DNA of 64,000 bases from DATLGB01 sp037724045 (GCA_037724045.1 JBBJOW010000012.1:8686-72685), one strand, 5' to 3'. Numbered from the stretch's first letter, positions 32,501-41,680 are shown. A program made the numbers and translations. Notes: a model not told the origin generated them from the letters alone.

Positions 32501-33318
32501 ATGTCGTCGATGTTCAGCGACGCGTCGTCGACCAACAGAGCGTCGTCGCCGACCTCGAGGAACGCGTTGTAGGCCTCGACGACCTTCTGGGGCTCGCCTT
32601 CCATCTGCAGGACGCCCGACTCGATCCAGATCGCGCGGTCGCAGAGGTTCTTGATCGCGCCCATCGCGTGGGAGACGAGGATCACCGTGCGGTCCTGCTT
32701 GACCAGCTGGCGCATCTTGCGCGCGGACTTCTTGCGGAAGCGGCCGTCACCGGTGGACAGCGCCTCGTCGATGAGCAGGATGTCGGGGTCCATGTTGGCG
32801 GCCACCGAGAAGGCCAACCGGCCGTACATGCCCGAGGAGTAGTTGCGCGTCGGCTCATCCATGAACTTCTCGAGGTCCGCGAACTGGACGATCTGGTCGT
32901 ACTTCTCCTCCATCTGCTCCTTGGAGAGCCCGGCCGCCAGGCCCCCGAGGATCACGTTGTCGCGGCCCGACAGCTTCTTGTTGAAGCCCACCCCGAGGCT
33001 GAGCAGCGTGCTCACGTGCCCGGTCGTGGTGACCCGGCCCTCAGTGGGGGGCAGGATGCCGCCGATCACGCGCATGAGCGTCGACTTGCCGGCGCCGTTT
33101 GAGCCCACGATGCCGAGCGACATGCCGTGCGGGACCTCGAAGGAGACGTTCTTGAGCGCCTCCGTCGTCCGCGTCGTGTCCTGACCGTGCCGCACGCGGC
33201 GCATCGTCTTGCGCACCGTCGGCCGCCGGTCCACCGCGCGCCGGAAGACGACCGAGACGTCCTCGACGATGATGGCCGGGTGATCCTCGCGGCTCTCAGA
33301 GACGGACAGCGAACTCAC
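32497..33318 (-). CDS. Polysaccharide/teichoic-acid-type ABC exporter, ATP-binding subunit
   Basis: 273 residues of the Wzt/TagH type. The Walker A is GSNGAGKSTLMR, and an aromatic segment (STLLSLGVGFNKKLSGRDN) is typical of this family. The signature is YSSGMYGRLAFS, the Walker B is PDILLIDEALSTGD and the H-loop is VSHAMG. The C-terminal extension is short, so no carbohydrate-binding domain is present. The start (GTG 33318) overlaps the permease gene by 23 bp. It energises export of a lipid-linked glycan, and its stop codon is part of a palindromic element. Confidence 0.92.
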   Translation of the reverse strand: MSSLSVSESREDHPAIIVEDVSVVFRRAVDRRPTVRKTMRRVRHGQDTTRTTEALKNVSFEVPHGMSLGIVGSNGAGKSTLMRVIGGILPPTEGRVTTTGHVSTLLSLGVGFNKKLSGRDNVILGGLAAGLSKEQMEEKYDQIVQFADLEKFMDEPTRNYSSGMYGRLAFSVAANMDPDILLIDEALSTGDGRFRKKSARKMRQLVKQDRTVILVSHAMGAIKNLCDRAIWIESGVLQMEGEPQKVVEAYNAFLEVGDDALLVDDASLNIDDI

Positions 33319-34174
33319 GCTCCCGGGACATGAAGAACAGCGTGCCGACGACGAGCGAGCCGACCGACCAGGCGCCGGCGACCAGCAGGCTGTGCGTCGT
33401 GGGGGTGTTGGCGAAGTAGATCGCCTGCTCCCACGCCGCCATGACCTGCCCGACCGGGTTGACGTCGAGCAGCCACGAGTAGCTTTCGGGAATGCGCGTG
33501 GCGAAGTACAGGACGGGCGACCCGAAGAGCATGCCGCGCAGCACGTAGGGCAGGAAGCTCTTGAGGTCGCGGAAGTACACCTGGACCGCGGCGGCCAGCA
33601 GCGCGAGGCCGGTGCCGAGCATGGTCATCATGGCCAGCAGCACGAGCACCCACAGCGTGTCGACGGCGACCGGCAGGCCGAAGGCGGCGTGGGCGATCAG
33701 GTAGAGCGGCACGGTTGGCAGGAACATCTTCAGCGAGGACACGCAGGCCGACAGCGGCAGCAGCATGCGCGGAAACGAGCTGTTGAGGATCAGCCGGCCG
33801 CTGCGGGTCAGCGAGATCGCGCCCTCGCGGATCGACGTCGACATGTAGTGGTAGCCGAAGATGCCGGCCAGCAGGTGGGCGAAGACCGCCGGCTCGCGCT
33901 CACCGGCGCGGATGATGTCGACCAGCACGAAGTAGACGAGGGCGAGCAGGACCGGGTTCAGCACGAGCCAGATCTGACCGAGCACGGTTCCGTACTGCTG
34001 CGTGCGCAGCTGCGTGCGCGAGAGCTCGAGGGCGAACTCGCGGCGGCGCCAGACCTCGCGCAGGTACTCGCGCACGGGCGGGATGCCGGTGACGTGGGGC
34101 TCGTAGACGTGCACGTCGGTCGCCCATGCGGGCGGACGGCTGCGGCGCTGTGGTTTGGTGGTAGGGGTGCTCAT
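33296..34174 (-). CDS. Polysaccharide ABC exporter, permease subunit (ABC-2 type)
   Basis: 292 residues with six predicted TM segments (such as IWLVLNPVLLALVYFVLVDII, TLWVLVLLAMMTMLGTGLALL). VQVYFRDLKSFLPYVLRGMLFGSPVLY is the conserved Wzm/TagG segment. It is paired with the overlapping ATPase gene and flips lipid-linked polymer or glycolipid across the membrane. It lies 9 bp after the GT2 gene in the same operon. Confidence 0.92.
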   Translation of the reverse strand: MSTPTTKPQRRSRPPAWATDVHVYEPHVTGIPPVREYLREVWRRREFALELSRTQLRTQQYGTVLGQIWLVLNPVLLALVYFVLVDIIRAGEREPAVFAHLLAGIFGYHYMSTSIREGAISLTRSGRLILNSSFPRMLLPLSACVSSLKMFLPTVPLYLIAHAAFGLPVAVDTLWVLVLLAMMTMLGTGLALLAAAVQVYFRDLKSFLPYVLRGMLFGSPVLYFATRIPESYSWLLDVNPVGQVMAAWEQAIYFANTPTTHSLLVAGAWSVGSLVVGTLFFMSREREFAVRL

Positions 34175-34183
34175 GGCGGCTGG

Positions 34184-35059
34184 TCAGGCTATCGGTGGGC
34201 GACCGGCGCGCAGCATTCTCCACAAAGTCGACACTTTTAGTGGGCGGCGCGGTCCTGCGGAGGACCGGACCCCGTCGCGGTACCCGCGGAAGGCCTCCTT
34301 CACCGCTTGCGGCGAGCGCCGGTAGCGCGGGACGGAGCGTAGGACGAAGCCGCCCACGTAGAGGACGCCCAGCGGCAGCGGGAGGTGGCGCCGTGCGAGC
34401 CAGACCCGGTTGCGCGCCCCGAAGTAGAAGGAGTAGTCGTGCGGCGGGGCGCCCGTGACGGGGTGTAGGACGGCGATGTCGCCCGCGTAGTGGATGTCGT
34501 AGCCGGCGTCCATCACCCGCCAGCCGAGGTCGACGCCCTCGTGCACGAAGCGAAATGCGGCCGGCCAGCCGCCCACGTCCTCGAACACGCTGCGCCGGAT
34601 CGCGACCGCGCCCTCCCAGACGACGGTGATCGGGCTCGGCCGCGTGCGGTCGCCGACCCGCAGGCGCGGCGTCCAGTCGCGCAGTGGCTCCTTCTCGATG
34701 CCACCATCCCTGCGCGGGTCGACGCGCAGCTGAGCCATGCCCAGGCGGGGGTCGGCGGCGAAGCGCGCAGCGACGCGGGCGAGTGCGTCGTCGTCGGCGA
34801 GCGAGGCGTCGTCGTCGAGGAAGAAGAGCAGCTCGCCCCTGACGTGGGGGACGCCGGCGTTGCGGCCGGCGGGAATGCCCTCGTCGACCTCGACGTGCAC
34901 CCCGCGCGCGCCGGCCGGCAGGCTCTCGGGCCGCCACCCGTTCCCGACCACGACGACGTCGGTCTCCACGTCGCGCTGACGTAGCAGCGAGCCCAGGCCC
35001 AATGCCAGGTCGTCGGGCTTGTTGCCCGTGGTGAGCAGGATGCAGCCGAACGCGGTCAC
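34184..35059 (-). CDS. GT2-family glycosyltransferase
   Basis: 291 residues, GT-A fold. TAFGCILLTTGNKPDDL and LLRQRDVETDVVVVGNGW are at the N-terminus, followed by PAGRNAGVPHVRGELLFFLDDDA (the DXD metal site). WEGAVAIRRSVFEDVGGW and VHEGVDLGWRVMDAGYDIHY follow, typical of rhamnosyl- or galactofuranosyl-like cytosolic transferases. The start GTG 35059 overlaps the stop of the upstream CDP-alcohol phosphatidyltransferase (GTGA). Confidence 0.9.
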   Translation of the reverse strand: MTAFGCILLTTGNKPDDLALGLGSLLRQRDVETDVVVVGNGWRPESLPAGARGVHVEVDEGIPAGRNAGVPHVRGELLFFLDDDASLADDDALARVAARFAADPRLGMAQLRVDPRRDGGIEKEPLRDWTPRLRVGDRTRPSPITVVWEGAVAIRRSVFEDVGGWPAAFRFVHEGVDLGWRVMDAGYDIHYAGDIAVLHPVTGAPPHDYSFYFGARNRVWLARRHLPLPLGVLYVGGFVLRSVPRYRRSPQAVKEAFRGYRDGVRSSAGPRRPLKVSTLWRMLRAGRPPIA

Positions 35060-35814
35060 TTCAGGCGCTCGGAGGTGACGATGGCGGCGAGGTGCCCGAC
35101 CGCGGTGATGGCGGCGATCGGCACCAGCGCGATGACCAGGATGCGCGTGCCCTCCTCGCCGGCCTCGTCGACGATCGCCGCAACGAGGGCCAGCAGCGTC
35201 AGCTCCATGGCGATGAAGGCCCGGAAGAGGGGGAAGAACCCGGCGGCGCGCCGCAGCCGCGCGAGCAGGCTGACCTGCGGCGCGGCGGCGGCGGCGGTGT
35301 CTTCCGCCTTGGTCCTGCCCGTCTCCAGCCGCGCGACGGCGACCAGCGCGCTCTCGGCCCGCACGCCGAGCGCGAGCACGGCGGCGACGAGACCGAGCAC
35401 CGGCTCGTCGCAGCGGATGCCGAGGGCGATGGGGAACAGGGTCTCGGTGAGGTAGTGGCCGAAGCGATCGAGGTAGATGCCGACGGGCGAGAACTGCCGG
35501 CGCCAGCGCGCGAGCTCGCCGTCGGAGCAGTCGAGCAGGATCTGCACCTGGATGAGCAGGAACGCGCCGATCGCGGCGAGCACGGAGTCGACGGCCAGCA
35601 GCCCCGCCGCCGCGACGCCGACCGCGATCATGATCCACGTGACGCCGTTGGGGGAGATCGGCGTCGGGATCAACCGTCGCGTCACGTAGGGCGAGAACCG
35701 GCGGATGTACAGGCGGCCCGCCCAGTGCTCGCCGCTGTTGCGCGCGAAGATGGACGGTGGCTGCGTGACCTCCCGCAGCTCAGCGATCGACGGCTTCGCC
35801 GAACGTGCGGACAC
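35056..35814 (-). CDS. CDP-alcohol phosphatidyltransferase family protein (altered motif)
   Basis: 252 residues, with about six TM segments. The family motif D-x2-DG-x2-AR-x8-G-x3-D-x3-D is present except for the last residue: Asp95, Asp98, Gly99, Ala102, Arg103, Gly112 and Asp116 are there, but position 120 is His (LDRFGH). In characterised family members the fourth Asp is the proposed catalytic base. The enzyme may use a different base or be specialised. It is co-transcribed with a canonical paralog (37557) and overlaps the dehydrogenase gene by 35 bp. Confidence 0.85.
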   Translation of the reverse strand: MSARSAKPSIAELREVTQPPSIFARNSGEHWAGRLYIRRFSPYVTRRLIPTPISPNGVTWIMIAVGVAAAGLLAVDSVLAAIGAFLLIQVQILLDCSDGELARWRRQFSPVGIYLDRFGHYLTETLFPIALGIRCDEPVLGLVAAVLALGVRAESALVAVARLETGRTKAEDTAAAAAPQVSLLARLRRAAGFFPLFRAFIAMELTLLALVAAIVDEAGEEGTRILVIALVPIAAITAVGHLAAIVTSERLK

Positions 35815-36838
35815 GCCTGGCCACCTCCTCCGGCGCCAGCCCGAGCTGCTCGAGGACGGTGAAGCGGTCCGGTCGTGTGTCGGGGGCGGCGACGACGGCC
35901 TGGGCGAACTGCTCGTCGGTCAGGCCGAGCTCGCGATGCGTCTTCGGCAGACCATGCCGGCCGAGGCAATGCTCGAGCGCACCGAACGCGGCGACATCCG
36001 CGCGGAGATGGGCGGTGAACAGCGTCGCCGCGCCCGCGAGCTCCCCGTGGTGCGCGGTGCCGGGGAAGAGGTGGTCGATGGCGTGCAGGATCTCGTGCTC
36101 CGCGCCAGAGCAGGGCCGGGAGGACCCGGCGGTGGCCATCGCCAGCCCTGACAGCACCAGCGCCTCGGCGAGCGCGACGAGGAAGGCGTCGTCGTCGATC
36201 GAGTCCGTGCGGTGCAGGATCGCCATCGCCGCCGTGTGCGCGAAGGTGGCGGCAAGGCCGTCGATGCGCTCGCCGCGCTCGGCCCCCGCGAGGCGCCAGT
36301 CCGCCACGGCGCCCAGATTGGACAGGACGTCCCCGATCCCCGACCGCCGCATGGCGGCCTCCGAGCGGCGCACGTATTCCAGATCGACCATCACCGCGAT
36401 CGGCATCTGCACGCCGTACGAGGCCTTGCGCTCGCCGTCGTCCAGCGAGGCGACAGGCGAGGCGATGCCGTCATGGGCCAGCGACGTCGCGACGGCGACC
36501 ATGGGCAGGCCGGTCAGCGTGGCGGCGTGCTTGGCGGTGTCGAGCGTCTTGCCGCCCCCGATGCCGACCACGGCGTCGAAGAAGCCACCGCGCAGGCGGT
36601 CGGCGAGGTCGCGCGCCGCCTCGACCGAGCCGCCCTCGATGGTCCAGATCTCCGCGTTGGCCAGTCCGGGGCGGATGGCGGCGGCGAGCTCCTCGCCCAG
36701 CCCGGGCCCGACGGCGACCGCCACGTGGCCGCCGGCGGAGATGCGGCCCTCGGCGAGCAGCGGGGCCAGCGACGCCACCGCGCCGGAACCGATCTCGACC
36801 GCCAGCGGCGCGCCGATCATGCGGCTCAGCAGCGGCAC
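35780..36838 (-). CDS. Glycerol-1-phosphate dehydrogenase-type (EgsA/AraM-like) dehydrogenase
   Basis: 352 residues of the iron-containing/polyol dehydrogenase superfamily. VVGIGGGKTLDTAKHAA binds NAD(P), and ATSLAHDGIASPVAS is highly typical of sn-glycerol-1-phosphate dehydrogenases. Metal-binding His residues are in AEHEILHAIDHLF and TAHHGELA. It would reduce dihydroxyacetone phosphate to sn-glycerol-1-phosphate; another polyol phosphate is possible. GTG 36838 is chosen because GAGAGG lies just upstream, giving a 13-bp overlap with the nucleotidyltransferase. ATG 36820 is the alternative. Confidence 0.85.
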   Translation of the reverse strand: MPLLSRMIGAPLAVEIGSGAVASLAPLLAEGRISAGGHVAVAVGPGLGEELAAAIRPGLANAEIWTIEGGSVEAARDLADRLRGGFFDAVVGIGGGKTLDTAKHAATLTGLPMVAVATSLAHDGIASPVASLDDGERKASYGVQMPIAVMVDLEYVRRSEAAMRRSGIGDVLSNLGAVADWRLAGAERGERIDGLAATFAHTAAMAILHRTDSIDDDAFLVALAEALVLSGLAMATAGSSRPCSGAEHEILHAIDHLFPGTAHHGELAGAATLFTAHLRADVAAFGALEHCLGRHGLPKTHRELGLTDEQFAQAVVAAPDTRPDRFTVLEQLGLAPEEVARRVRTFGEAVDR

Positions 36839-37560
36839 GCGACCTCTCGGGCACGCACGAGGTCGTCGGTGTCGTCGACTTCTATCCACTCGACCACGCC
36901 GATCGGCACCGTGCCGATGCGCCCGCCGCGCTCGGCGTACTCCTGGAAGCCGTCCTCGTAGTAGAGCTGGGGGTCGCGCTCGAAGGTCGTCTGCAGGGCG
37001 CTCGCGAGCCGGTCGGCCGCCGCGGGCTCGATCAGGGTGAGGCCGATGTACTCCCCGACCGCCGTGCGCGGGTCCATCTCCTTGGTGATGCGGGTCAGCA
37101 GGCCCTCGCCCGACAGCTGCACCTTCATCTCCTCTTCCCCGAGCGGTTTCGCGTCGTCGATCGCGATGACGAGATCCGACTGACCCACCGCGTCACGCAG
37201 CGCCTCGAAGACCGTGAGCGGTGCGATGGTGTCGCCGTTGACGAGCACCACGCCCCGCCCGAAGTACTCCCGCGCGCACCAGAGCGAGTACGCGTTGTTC
37301 CACGTCTCGGCCTTGTCGTTGAAGACGAGTTCGAGGGTGACGCCGTGGTCGGCCTCGAGCGCCGCCTTGCGCTCCTCCAGGACGGAGGCCTTGTAGCCCG
37401 TGACGACGACGACATCGGTCAGCCCCGCGCGGGCGAAATTGGCCAAGGAGAAGTCGAGGATCGTCCGCTCGCCGTCGACGGGCATTAGCGTCTTGGGCAG
37501 CGTGTCCGTGTAGGGCGCCAGGCGACGGCCGGCGCCCGCGGCGAGGACCATGCCGATCAC
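36826..37560 (-). CDS. Sugar/polyol-phosphate nucleotidyltransferase (cytidylyltransferase-like)
   Basis: 244 residues. The nucleotide-binding motif is VLAAGAGRRLAPYTDTLPKTL, followed by metal-site Asp in VVLVNGDTIAPL and the C-terminal EWIEVDDTDDLVRA. The sequence type is closest to LicC-like phosphocholine and inositol-phosphate cytidylyltransferases. Together with CDP-alcohol transferases on both sides of it in the operon, it most likely makes a CDP-activated alcohol, but the substrate is inferred. GTG 37560 overlaps the upstream stop (GTGA). Confidence 0.85.
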   Translation of the reverse strand: MIGMVLAAGAGRRLAPYTDTLPKTLMPVDGERTILDFSLANFARAGLTDVVVVTGYKASVLEERKAALEADHGVTLELVFNDKAETWNNAYSLWCAREYFGRGVVLVNGDTIAPLTVFEALRDAVGQSDLVIAIDDAKPLGEEEMKVQLSGEGLLTRITKEMDPRTAVGEYIGLTLIEPAAADRLASALQTTFERDPQLYYEDGFQEYAERGGRIGTVPIGVVEWIEVDDTDDLVRAREVACRC

Positions 37561-38339
37561 GCGAGCAGCCGGTGGTAGCGCAAGGCGGCGAGTCCGAGCA
37601 TCACGCAGTACGCGCCGGCCGGCACGCCGAGGAGGATCCCCGCCGCGGCGATGCCGCCGAACTCGATCGCCCGCTGGGCGGCCGGCAGGACCCACGTCCG
37701 GTCACCGTTGGCGAGGCGGCCCGCGACGACGTACGCGAAGGCCACGGGGCCCCAGGCCAGCAGCACGATGAACGTCGCCTCCGGCGCCGCGAAGGCGGTG
37801 ACGAGCACCATTACCGCGAAGCGCTCGCCGATCGGAAAGGTCGACATCCGCTTGATCCACGTGAGCCAGGTCGCGGGCTCGGCGGCCGCCCGCCCGCCCG
37901 CCCTCGCCCCTAAGTCGATCGCGTGCCGCGTGGTCTGAAGGGCGATCGCCGCGCACGCGAGCGCCCATGCGTCGCCCCCGATGGCCAAGCCCGCGTAGAT
38001 GACGTACTCCTTGCCGCGGTCGAGCATGCCGTCGAGGTAGGCGCCGCGCGCGGAGAAGGTCCGCGTGTGGCGCGCCAGCTGCCCGTCGACGCAATCGAAG
38101 AAGAACGCGAAGTAGGCGATCACCGCACCGGCGACGTAGCCCTCGCGCTCCCCGGTGGCGAAGGCTGCGGCCGCCCCGACGCCGAGCGCCATCGAGAACG
38201 CCGTCACCTGGTCGGGCTTGAACCCGGCGCGCGCGCACACCCGCGCGACGTGCACGGACGCGGGGGAGACGAAGAAGGTGGTGAAGAAGCCGTCCGCCGG
38301 CTTCACGACGGGCGGCGCGGCTGTCAGGAGGCTCGACAC
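37557..38339 (-). CDS. CDP-alcohol phosphatidyltransferase family protein (canonical motif)
   Basis: 260 residues, multi-TM. The complete motif is visible: Asp82, Asp85-Gly86, Ala89-Arg90, Gly99, Asp103, Asp107 (DCVDGQLARHTRT, YLDGMLDRG). Such enzymes transfer the phospho-alcohol or phosphatidyl part of a CDP-activated donor to a second alcohol. It is the first gene of a seven-gene minus-strand operon that runs to the ABC exporter and is divergent from the ABC-F gene. The start is GTG 38339. Confidence 0.88.
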   Translation of the reverse strand: MSSLLTAAPPVVKPADGFFTTFFVSPASVHVARVCARAGFKPDQVTAFSMALGVGAAAAFATGEREGYVAGAVIAYFAFFFDCVDGQLARHTRTFSARGAYLDGMLDRGKEYVIYAGLAIGGDAWALACAAIALQTTRHAIDLGARAGGRAAAEPATWLTWIKRMSTFPIGERFAVMVLVTAFAAPEATFIVLLAWGPVAFAYVVAGRLANGDRTWVLPAAQRAIEFGGIAAAGILLGVPAGAYCVMLGLAALRYHRLLA

Positions 38340-38388
38340 CGCGTGGGAGGCTACGAGTCCCGCGGCGCGACCGTACGCTCGGTCGGTC

Positions 38389-39990
38389 GTGAGCCATGTT
38401 GCCGTCTCCGGTCTCGCCTACGCCCACCCGGGCGGCGAGCTGCTGTTCTCCGGCGTCTCCTTCCGCCTGAGCGCCGGCCGGCACGCCGGCATGGTCGGCG
38501 TCAACGGGGTCGGCAAGAGCACGCTCATGCGGATCCTCGCGGGTGAGCTCGACGCCACCGACGGCGACGTGAATCACGGCGGCCGCGCGTTGTACATGGC
38601 CCAGGATCTAACCTCGCTTCGCTCGGAAAGGACTTCCGGCGGGACCGTGCGCGAGCTGCTGCTGTCCGTCGCTCCGGCGCGAGTTCGCGACGCGGGAGCG
38701 GCGCTGCTGTCCGCCGAGCGGGCATTGGCGGCAGGCGACGAGAGCGCCGGCGTGGCGCTCGGCGAGGCGATCGGCGCGTGGTCTGACCTCGGCGGCTACG
38801 AGCTCGAGGGGCAATGGGACGCCGCGTGCCGGCGGATCGTCCGGTCGGGCCTCGACGACGTCGGCGACCGCGCCGCCACGCAGGTATCCGGCGGGGAGCG
38901 CAAGCGCCTGGTCCTCGACCTGCTGTTCGCCTCCGACGCGCCCTTGCTGCTGCTCGACGAGCCCGACAACTTCCTGGACGTCCCCGCGAAGCGCGCGCTG
39001 GAAGCGCAGATCGCCGCGACGCGCAAGACCGTCCTGCTCATCTCCCACGACCGTGAGCTGCTGACGGCTGCCTGCGACACCATCGTCACGCTCGAGGGCG
39101 ACGGGGCCTGGGTCCACGGCGGCTCCTACGCGGACTACCCGGCCGCGCGGGAGCACCGGCAGCAGCTCATGGGGGACCGTCTTGCTCGCTGGAACGAGGA
39201 GGAGAAGCGCCTGCGCGAGCTGGTGCGGATCTTCAAGGAGCGCGCGAAGTACTCCCCGGACTGGGCCAAGCGGGCCAAGGCCATGGAGTCGCGGTGGAAG
39301 CGCTACGTCGACGACGGCCCGCCGCCTGCCCCGGTTGCAGACCAGCACATCAAGCTCAACCTGCGCGGAGCCGACTCGGCCCGCCGCGTGCTCGAACTGC
39401 GCTCGGTGTCGATCGAAGGGCTGGTGCGACCCTTCTCCGAGGAGGTGCACTTCGGGGAGCGCATCGGCGTCATCGGGCCCAACGGGTCGGGGAAGACACA
39501 CCTCATCCGCCTGCTGGCAGGGGAGGACGTCGCGCACGGCGGGCAGCTCGTCCTCGGCCCGCGCGTGTCGGCAGGCCTGTTCACCCAGCTAAACGCGCGG
39601 CCCGACTTCGCCGCGCGGCGGCTGCTCGACATCGTCGTCGAACGGGTCAAGTCGACCGAGCGCGCCATGCAGGCCCTGGCCCGCTACGGGCTGACCGAGG
39701 CAGCCAACCGCGCCTACGAGACGCTGTCGGGCGGGCAGAAGGCGCGGCTGGAGATCCTCTGCCTCGAGGCCGAGGGCCACAACCTGCTGCTGCTCGACGA
39801 GCCGACGGACAACCTCGACATCGATTCGTCGGAGGCGCTCGAGACTGCGCTCGACGGCTTCGAGGGAACGGTCGTCGCCGTTTCCCACGACCGCACCTTC
39901 CTGCGCCGGCTGGACCGCTTCCTCCTGCTCGACCACGACGGCACCGTCGCCGTGCTGCCCGACTCCCGCTCGGCGCTCGCGGCGCTGTAG
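38389..39990 (+). CDS. ABC-F family ATPase
   Basis: 533 residues with two ABC domains and no TM. Domain 1 has VGVNGVGKSTLMRIL and QVSGGERKRLVLDLLF; domain 2 has GPNGSGKTHLIRLL and TLSGGQKARLEIL. The helical linker WNEEEKRLRELVRIFKERAKYSPD lies between. ABC-F proteins act on the ribosome (translation factors or antibiotic resistance). The start is GTG 38389, and the longer upstream frame is a shadow. It is convergent with the PBP gene with no spacing. Confidence 0.92.
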   Translation: MSHVAVSGLAYAHPGGELLFSGVSFRLSAGRHAGMVGVNGVGKSTLMRILAGELDATDGDVNHGGRALYMAQDLTSLRSERTSGGTVRELLLSVAPARVRDAGAALLSAERALAAGDESAGVALGEAIGAWSDLGGYELEGQWDAACRRIVRSGLDDVGDRAATQVSGGERKRLVLDLLFASDAPLLLLDEPDNFLDVPAKRALEAQIAATRKTVLLISHDRELLTAACDTIVTLEGDGAWVHGGSYADYPAAREHRQQLMGDRLARWNEEEKRLRELVRIFKERAKYSPDWAKRAKAMESRWKRYVDDGPPPAPVADQHIKLNLRGADSARRVLELRSVSIEGLVRPFSEEVHFGERIGVIGPNGSGKTHLIRLLAGEDVAHGGQLVLGPRVSAGLFTQLNARPDFAARRLLDIVVERVKSTERAMQALARYGLTEAANRAYETLSGGQKARLEILCLEAEGHNLLLLDEPTDNLDIDSSEALETALDGFEGTVVAVSHDRTFLRRLDRFLLLDHDGTVAVLPDSRSALAAL

Positions 39991-41664
39991 CTACAGCGCT
40001 GCGGCGAGGACTTCGCGGGCGACCGGCGCCGCCGTCGTGCCGCCCTGACCGGCGCGGATGAGCATCACCGCGACCGCCACCTGCGGGTCCTCGGCGGGGG
40101 CGAAGGCCACGAACCAGGCGTTGGTGTTCGCGGGATCGACCGGCTCGCCCTGGGTCGGCACGAGCTCGGCGGTCCCCGACTTGCCGGCGACGGTGACGCC
40201 CGGGAGTGCCGCCGCGGTCCCCGTGCCGCCCGAGACCACGCCGACCATGAGCTCGTTGACGGTCTGGGCCGTTGCCTCGCTCACGACGCGTCGCGCCCGC
40301 CGTCTCTCCTCGCGGGCCAGCCGGGGCTCCTCGCGGACGCCGTCGTTGGCGATGGTCGCGCCGACCGTCGCCATCTGCAGCGGCGTGGCGAGGTCGCGGT
40401 CCTGCCCGATTGCCGCCGCGCCGACGGCCAGGTCGTCGCGCAGGTCGGTCGCGATCTCCGACCGCTTGATCGCCGGGATCTGCTTCGGCAGCGCGTTGAA
40501 GCCAAAGCGCTCGGAGATCGCCACCAGCCGCTCGGCGCCCAGCTCGGCACCCAGAGGAGCGAAGACCGAGTTGCACGAGTTCGCGAACGAGGCCGCGAGC
40601 GTGCCGCCGCAGCTCGCCCCGCCGGCGTTGAAGATCTGGACGCCGGACAAGGTGGCGCTCGTCTGCACGGGGAAGGAGTCCGCCAGGTCCGCGATGCCCG
40701 TTTCCAGCGCGCCCGCGAGCGTGATGATCTTGTAGGTCGAGCCGGGAGCCTGGGGAGCGGAGACGGCCAGGCCCGCAAGGGCGAGCACGGCGCCGTCGCG
40801 CGGGCGCACGACCGCCACGCCGCCGAGCCGGTCGCCTAGCGCCAGCGAGGCCGCGTTGGTGAGGCCGACGTCAAGCGTGGAGTGCACGTCGCGGCCCGGC
40901 TCGCCCTCGACCCGCTTGACCAGCCGGTCGCCGAAGCGGAGTCGGAGCGCCGCGTTCCCGGCGAGCCGCTCGTCGTAGATGCGCTCGAGCCCGGTGGCCG
41001 GCTCCTTGCCCGCGGCGGGCGAGCCGGCGACGCTCGCGCCGAGGCCGTCGTCGGCCAGCCGGCTGCCGTCGGCGGCGAGCACCATCCCGCGCGGCGGCGC
41101 GTCGCCCTCCGACCGGCGGATGCGCTCGCCCGGCCGTACGCCCGGCAGGCGCAGGTGGGGCGCCCACGCGACGCGGCCCTCGCCGTCCTCATCGACGACC
41201 GGGACCTCGACCTCGCCGGCCAGCTCACCGAAGTCATCGGTGCGGACGGTGACGGGCAGGGTCACGCGGTCGTCCTCGAGCGGCCCGGGCGTGCCCACCT
41301 CGACCGCGACCACGCCGGCCGCGACGTTGGCCTTCTTGTAAGCCAGCTGGAACGCGCGCAGCTGCGGGCGCGTGGCGCGCTCGGTCAGCTCCCACATGCG
41401 TTCGAGGTCGCTCGAGGCCCACGCGGCCGCGAAGGCGGCAGCGGCTTCGCGCTTGCGCTCGTCGGCCGCGCGCTGCCGCAGCACGTAGACGACACCCGCG
41501 GCGACGACGCCCACCAGCACCACCGCAGCGAGTGCTGCGCGCCAGGGAAACGCGCGGCGGTGGCGGCGCCGTGACGCAGGCTTCGAGGTTGGGTGGGCCA
41601 ACATCACCGAGCCGGCCCGGCGGTTCGGCGTCACGTAGCTCGAGGTGCGCCGGCGGCGGGCCAT
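39991..41664 (-). CDS. Class B penicillin-binding protein
   Basis: 557 residues. A short cytoplasmic tail and one TM (ALAAVVLVGVVAAGVVYVL) are followed by an NTF2-like/MecA-N-type domain (FAAAWASSDLERMWELT), a dimerisation region and a transpeptidase domain. Active-site motifs are STYK (APGSTYKIITLAG), SCN (NSCNSVFAPLG) and KSG (VAGKSGTAELV). It cross-links peptidoglycan. The start is ATG 41664; upstream frame residues are not conserved. Confidence 0.92.
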   Translation of the reverse strand: MARRRRTSSYVTPNRRAGSVMLAHPTSKPASRRRHRRAFPWRAALAAVVLVGVVAAGVVYVLRQRAADERKREAAAAFAAAWASSDLERMWELTERATRPQLRAFQLAYKKANVAAGVVAVEVGTPGPLEDDRVTLPVTVRTDDFGELAGEVEVPVVDEDGEGRVAWAPHLRLPGVRPGERIRRSEGDAPPRGMVLAADGSRLADDGLGASVAGSPAAGKEPATGLERIYDERLAGNAALRLRFGDRLVKRVEGEPGRDVHSTLDVGLTNAASLALGDRLGGVAVVRPRDGAVLALAGLAVSAPQAPGSTYKIITLAGALETGIADLADSFPVQTSATLSGVQIFNAGGASCGGTLAASFANSCNSVFAPLGAELGAERLVAISERFGFNALPKQIPAIKRSEIATDLRDDLAVGAAAIGQDRDLATPLQMATVGATIANDGVREEPRLAREERRRARRVVSEATAQTVNELMVGVVSGGTGTAAALPGVTVAGKSGTAELVPTQGEPVDPANTNAWFVAFAPAEDPQVAVAVMLIRAGQGGTTAAPVAREVLAAAL

Positions 41665-41680
41665 CGCCCGCGAGCGTAGG

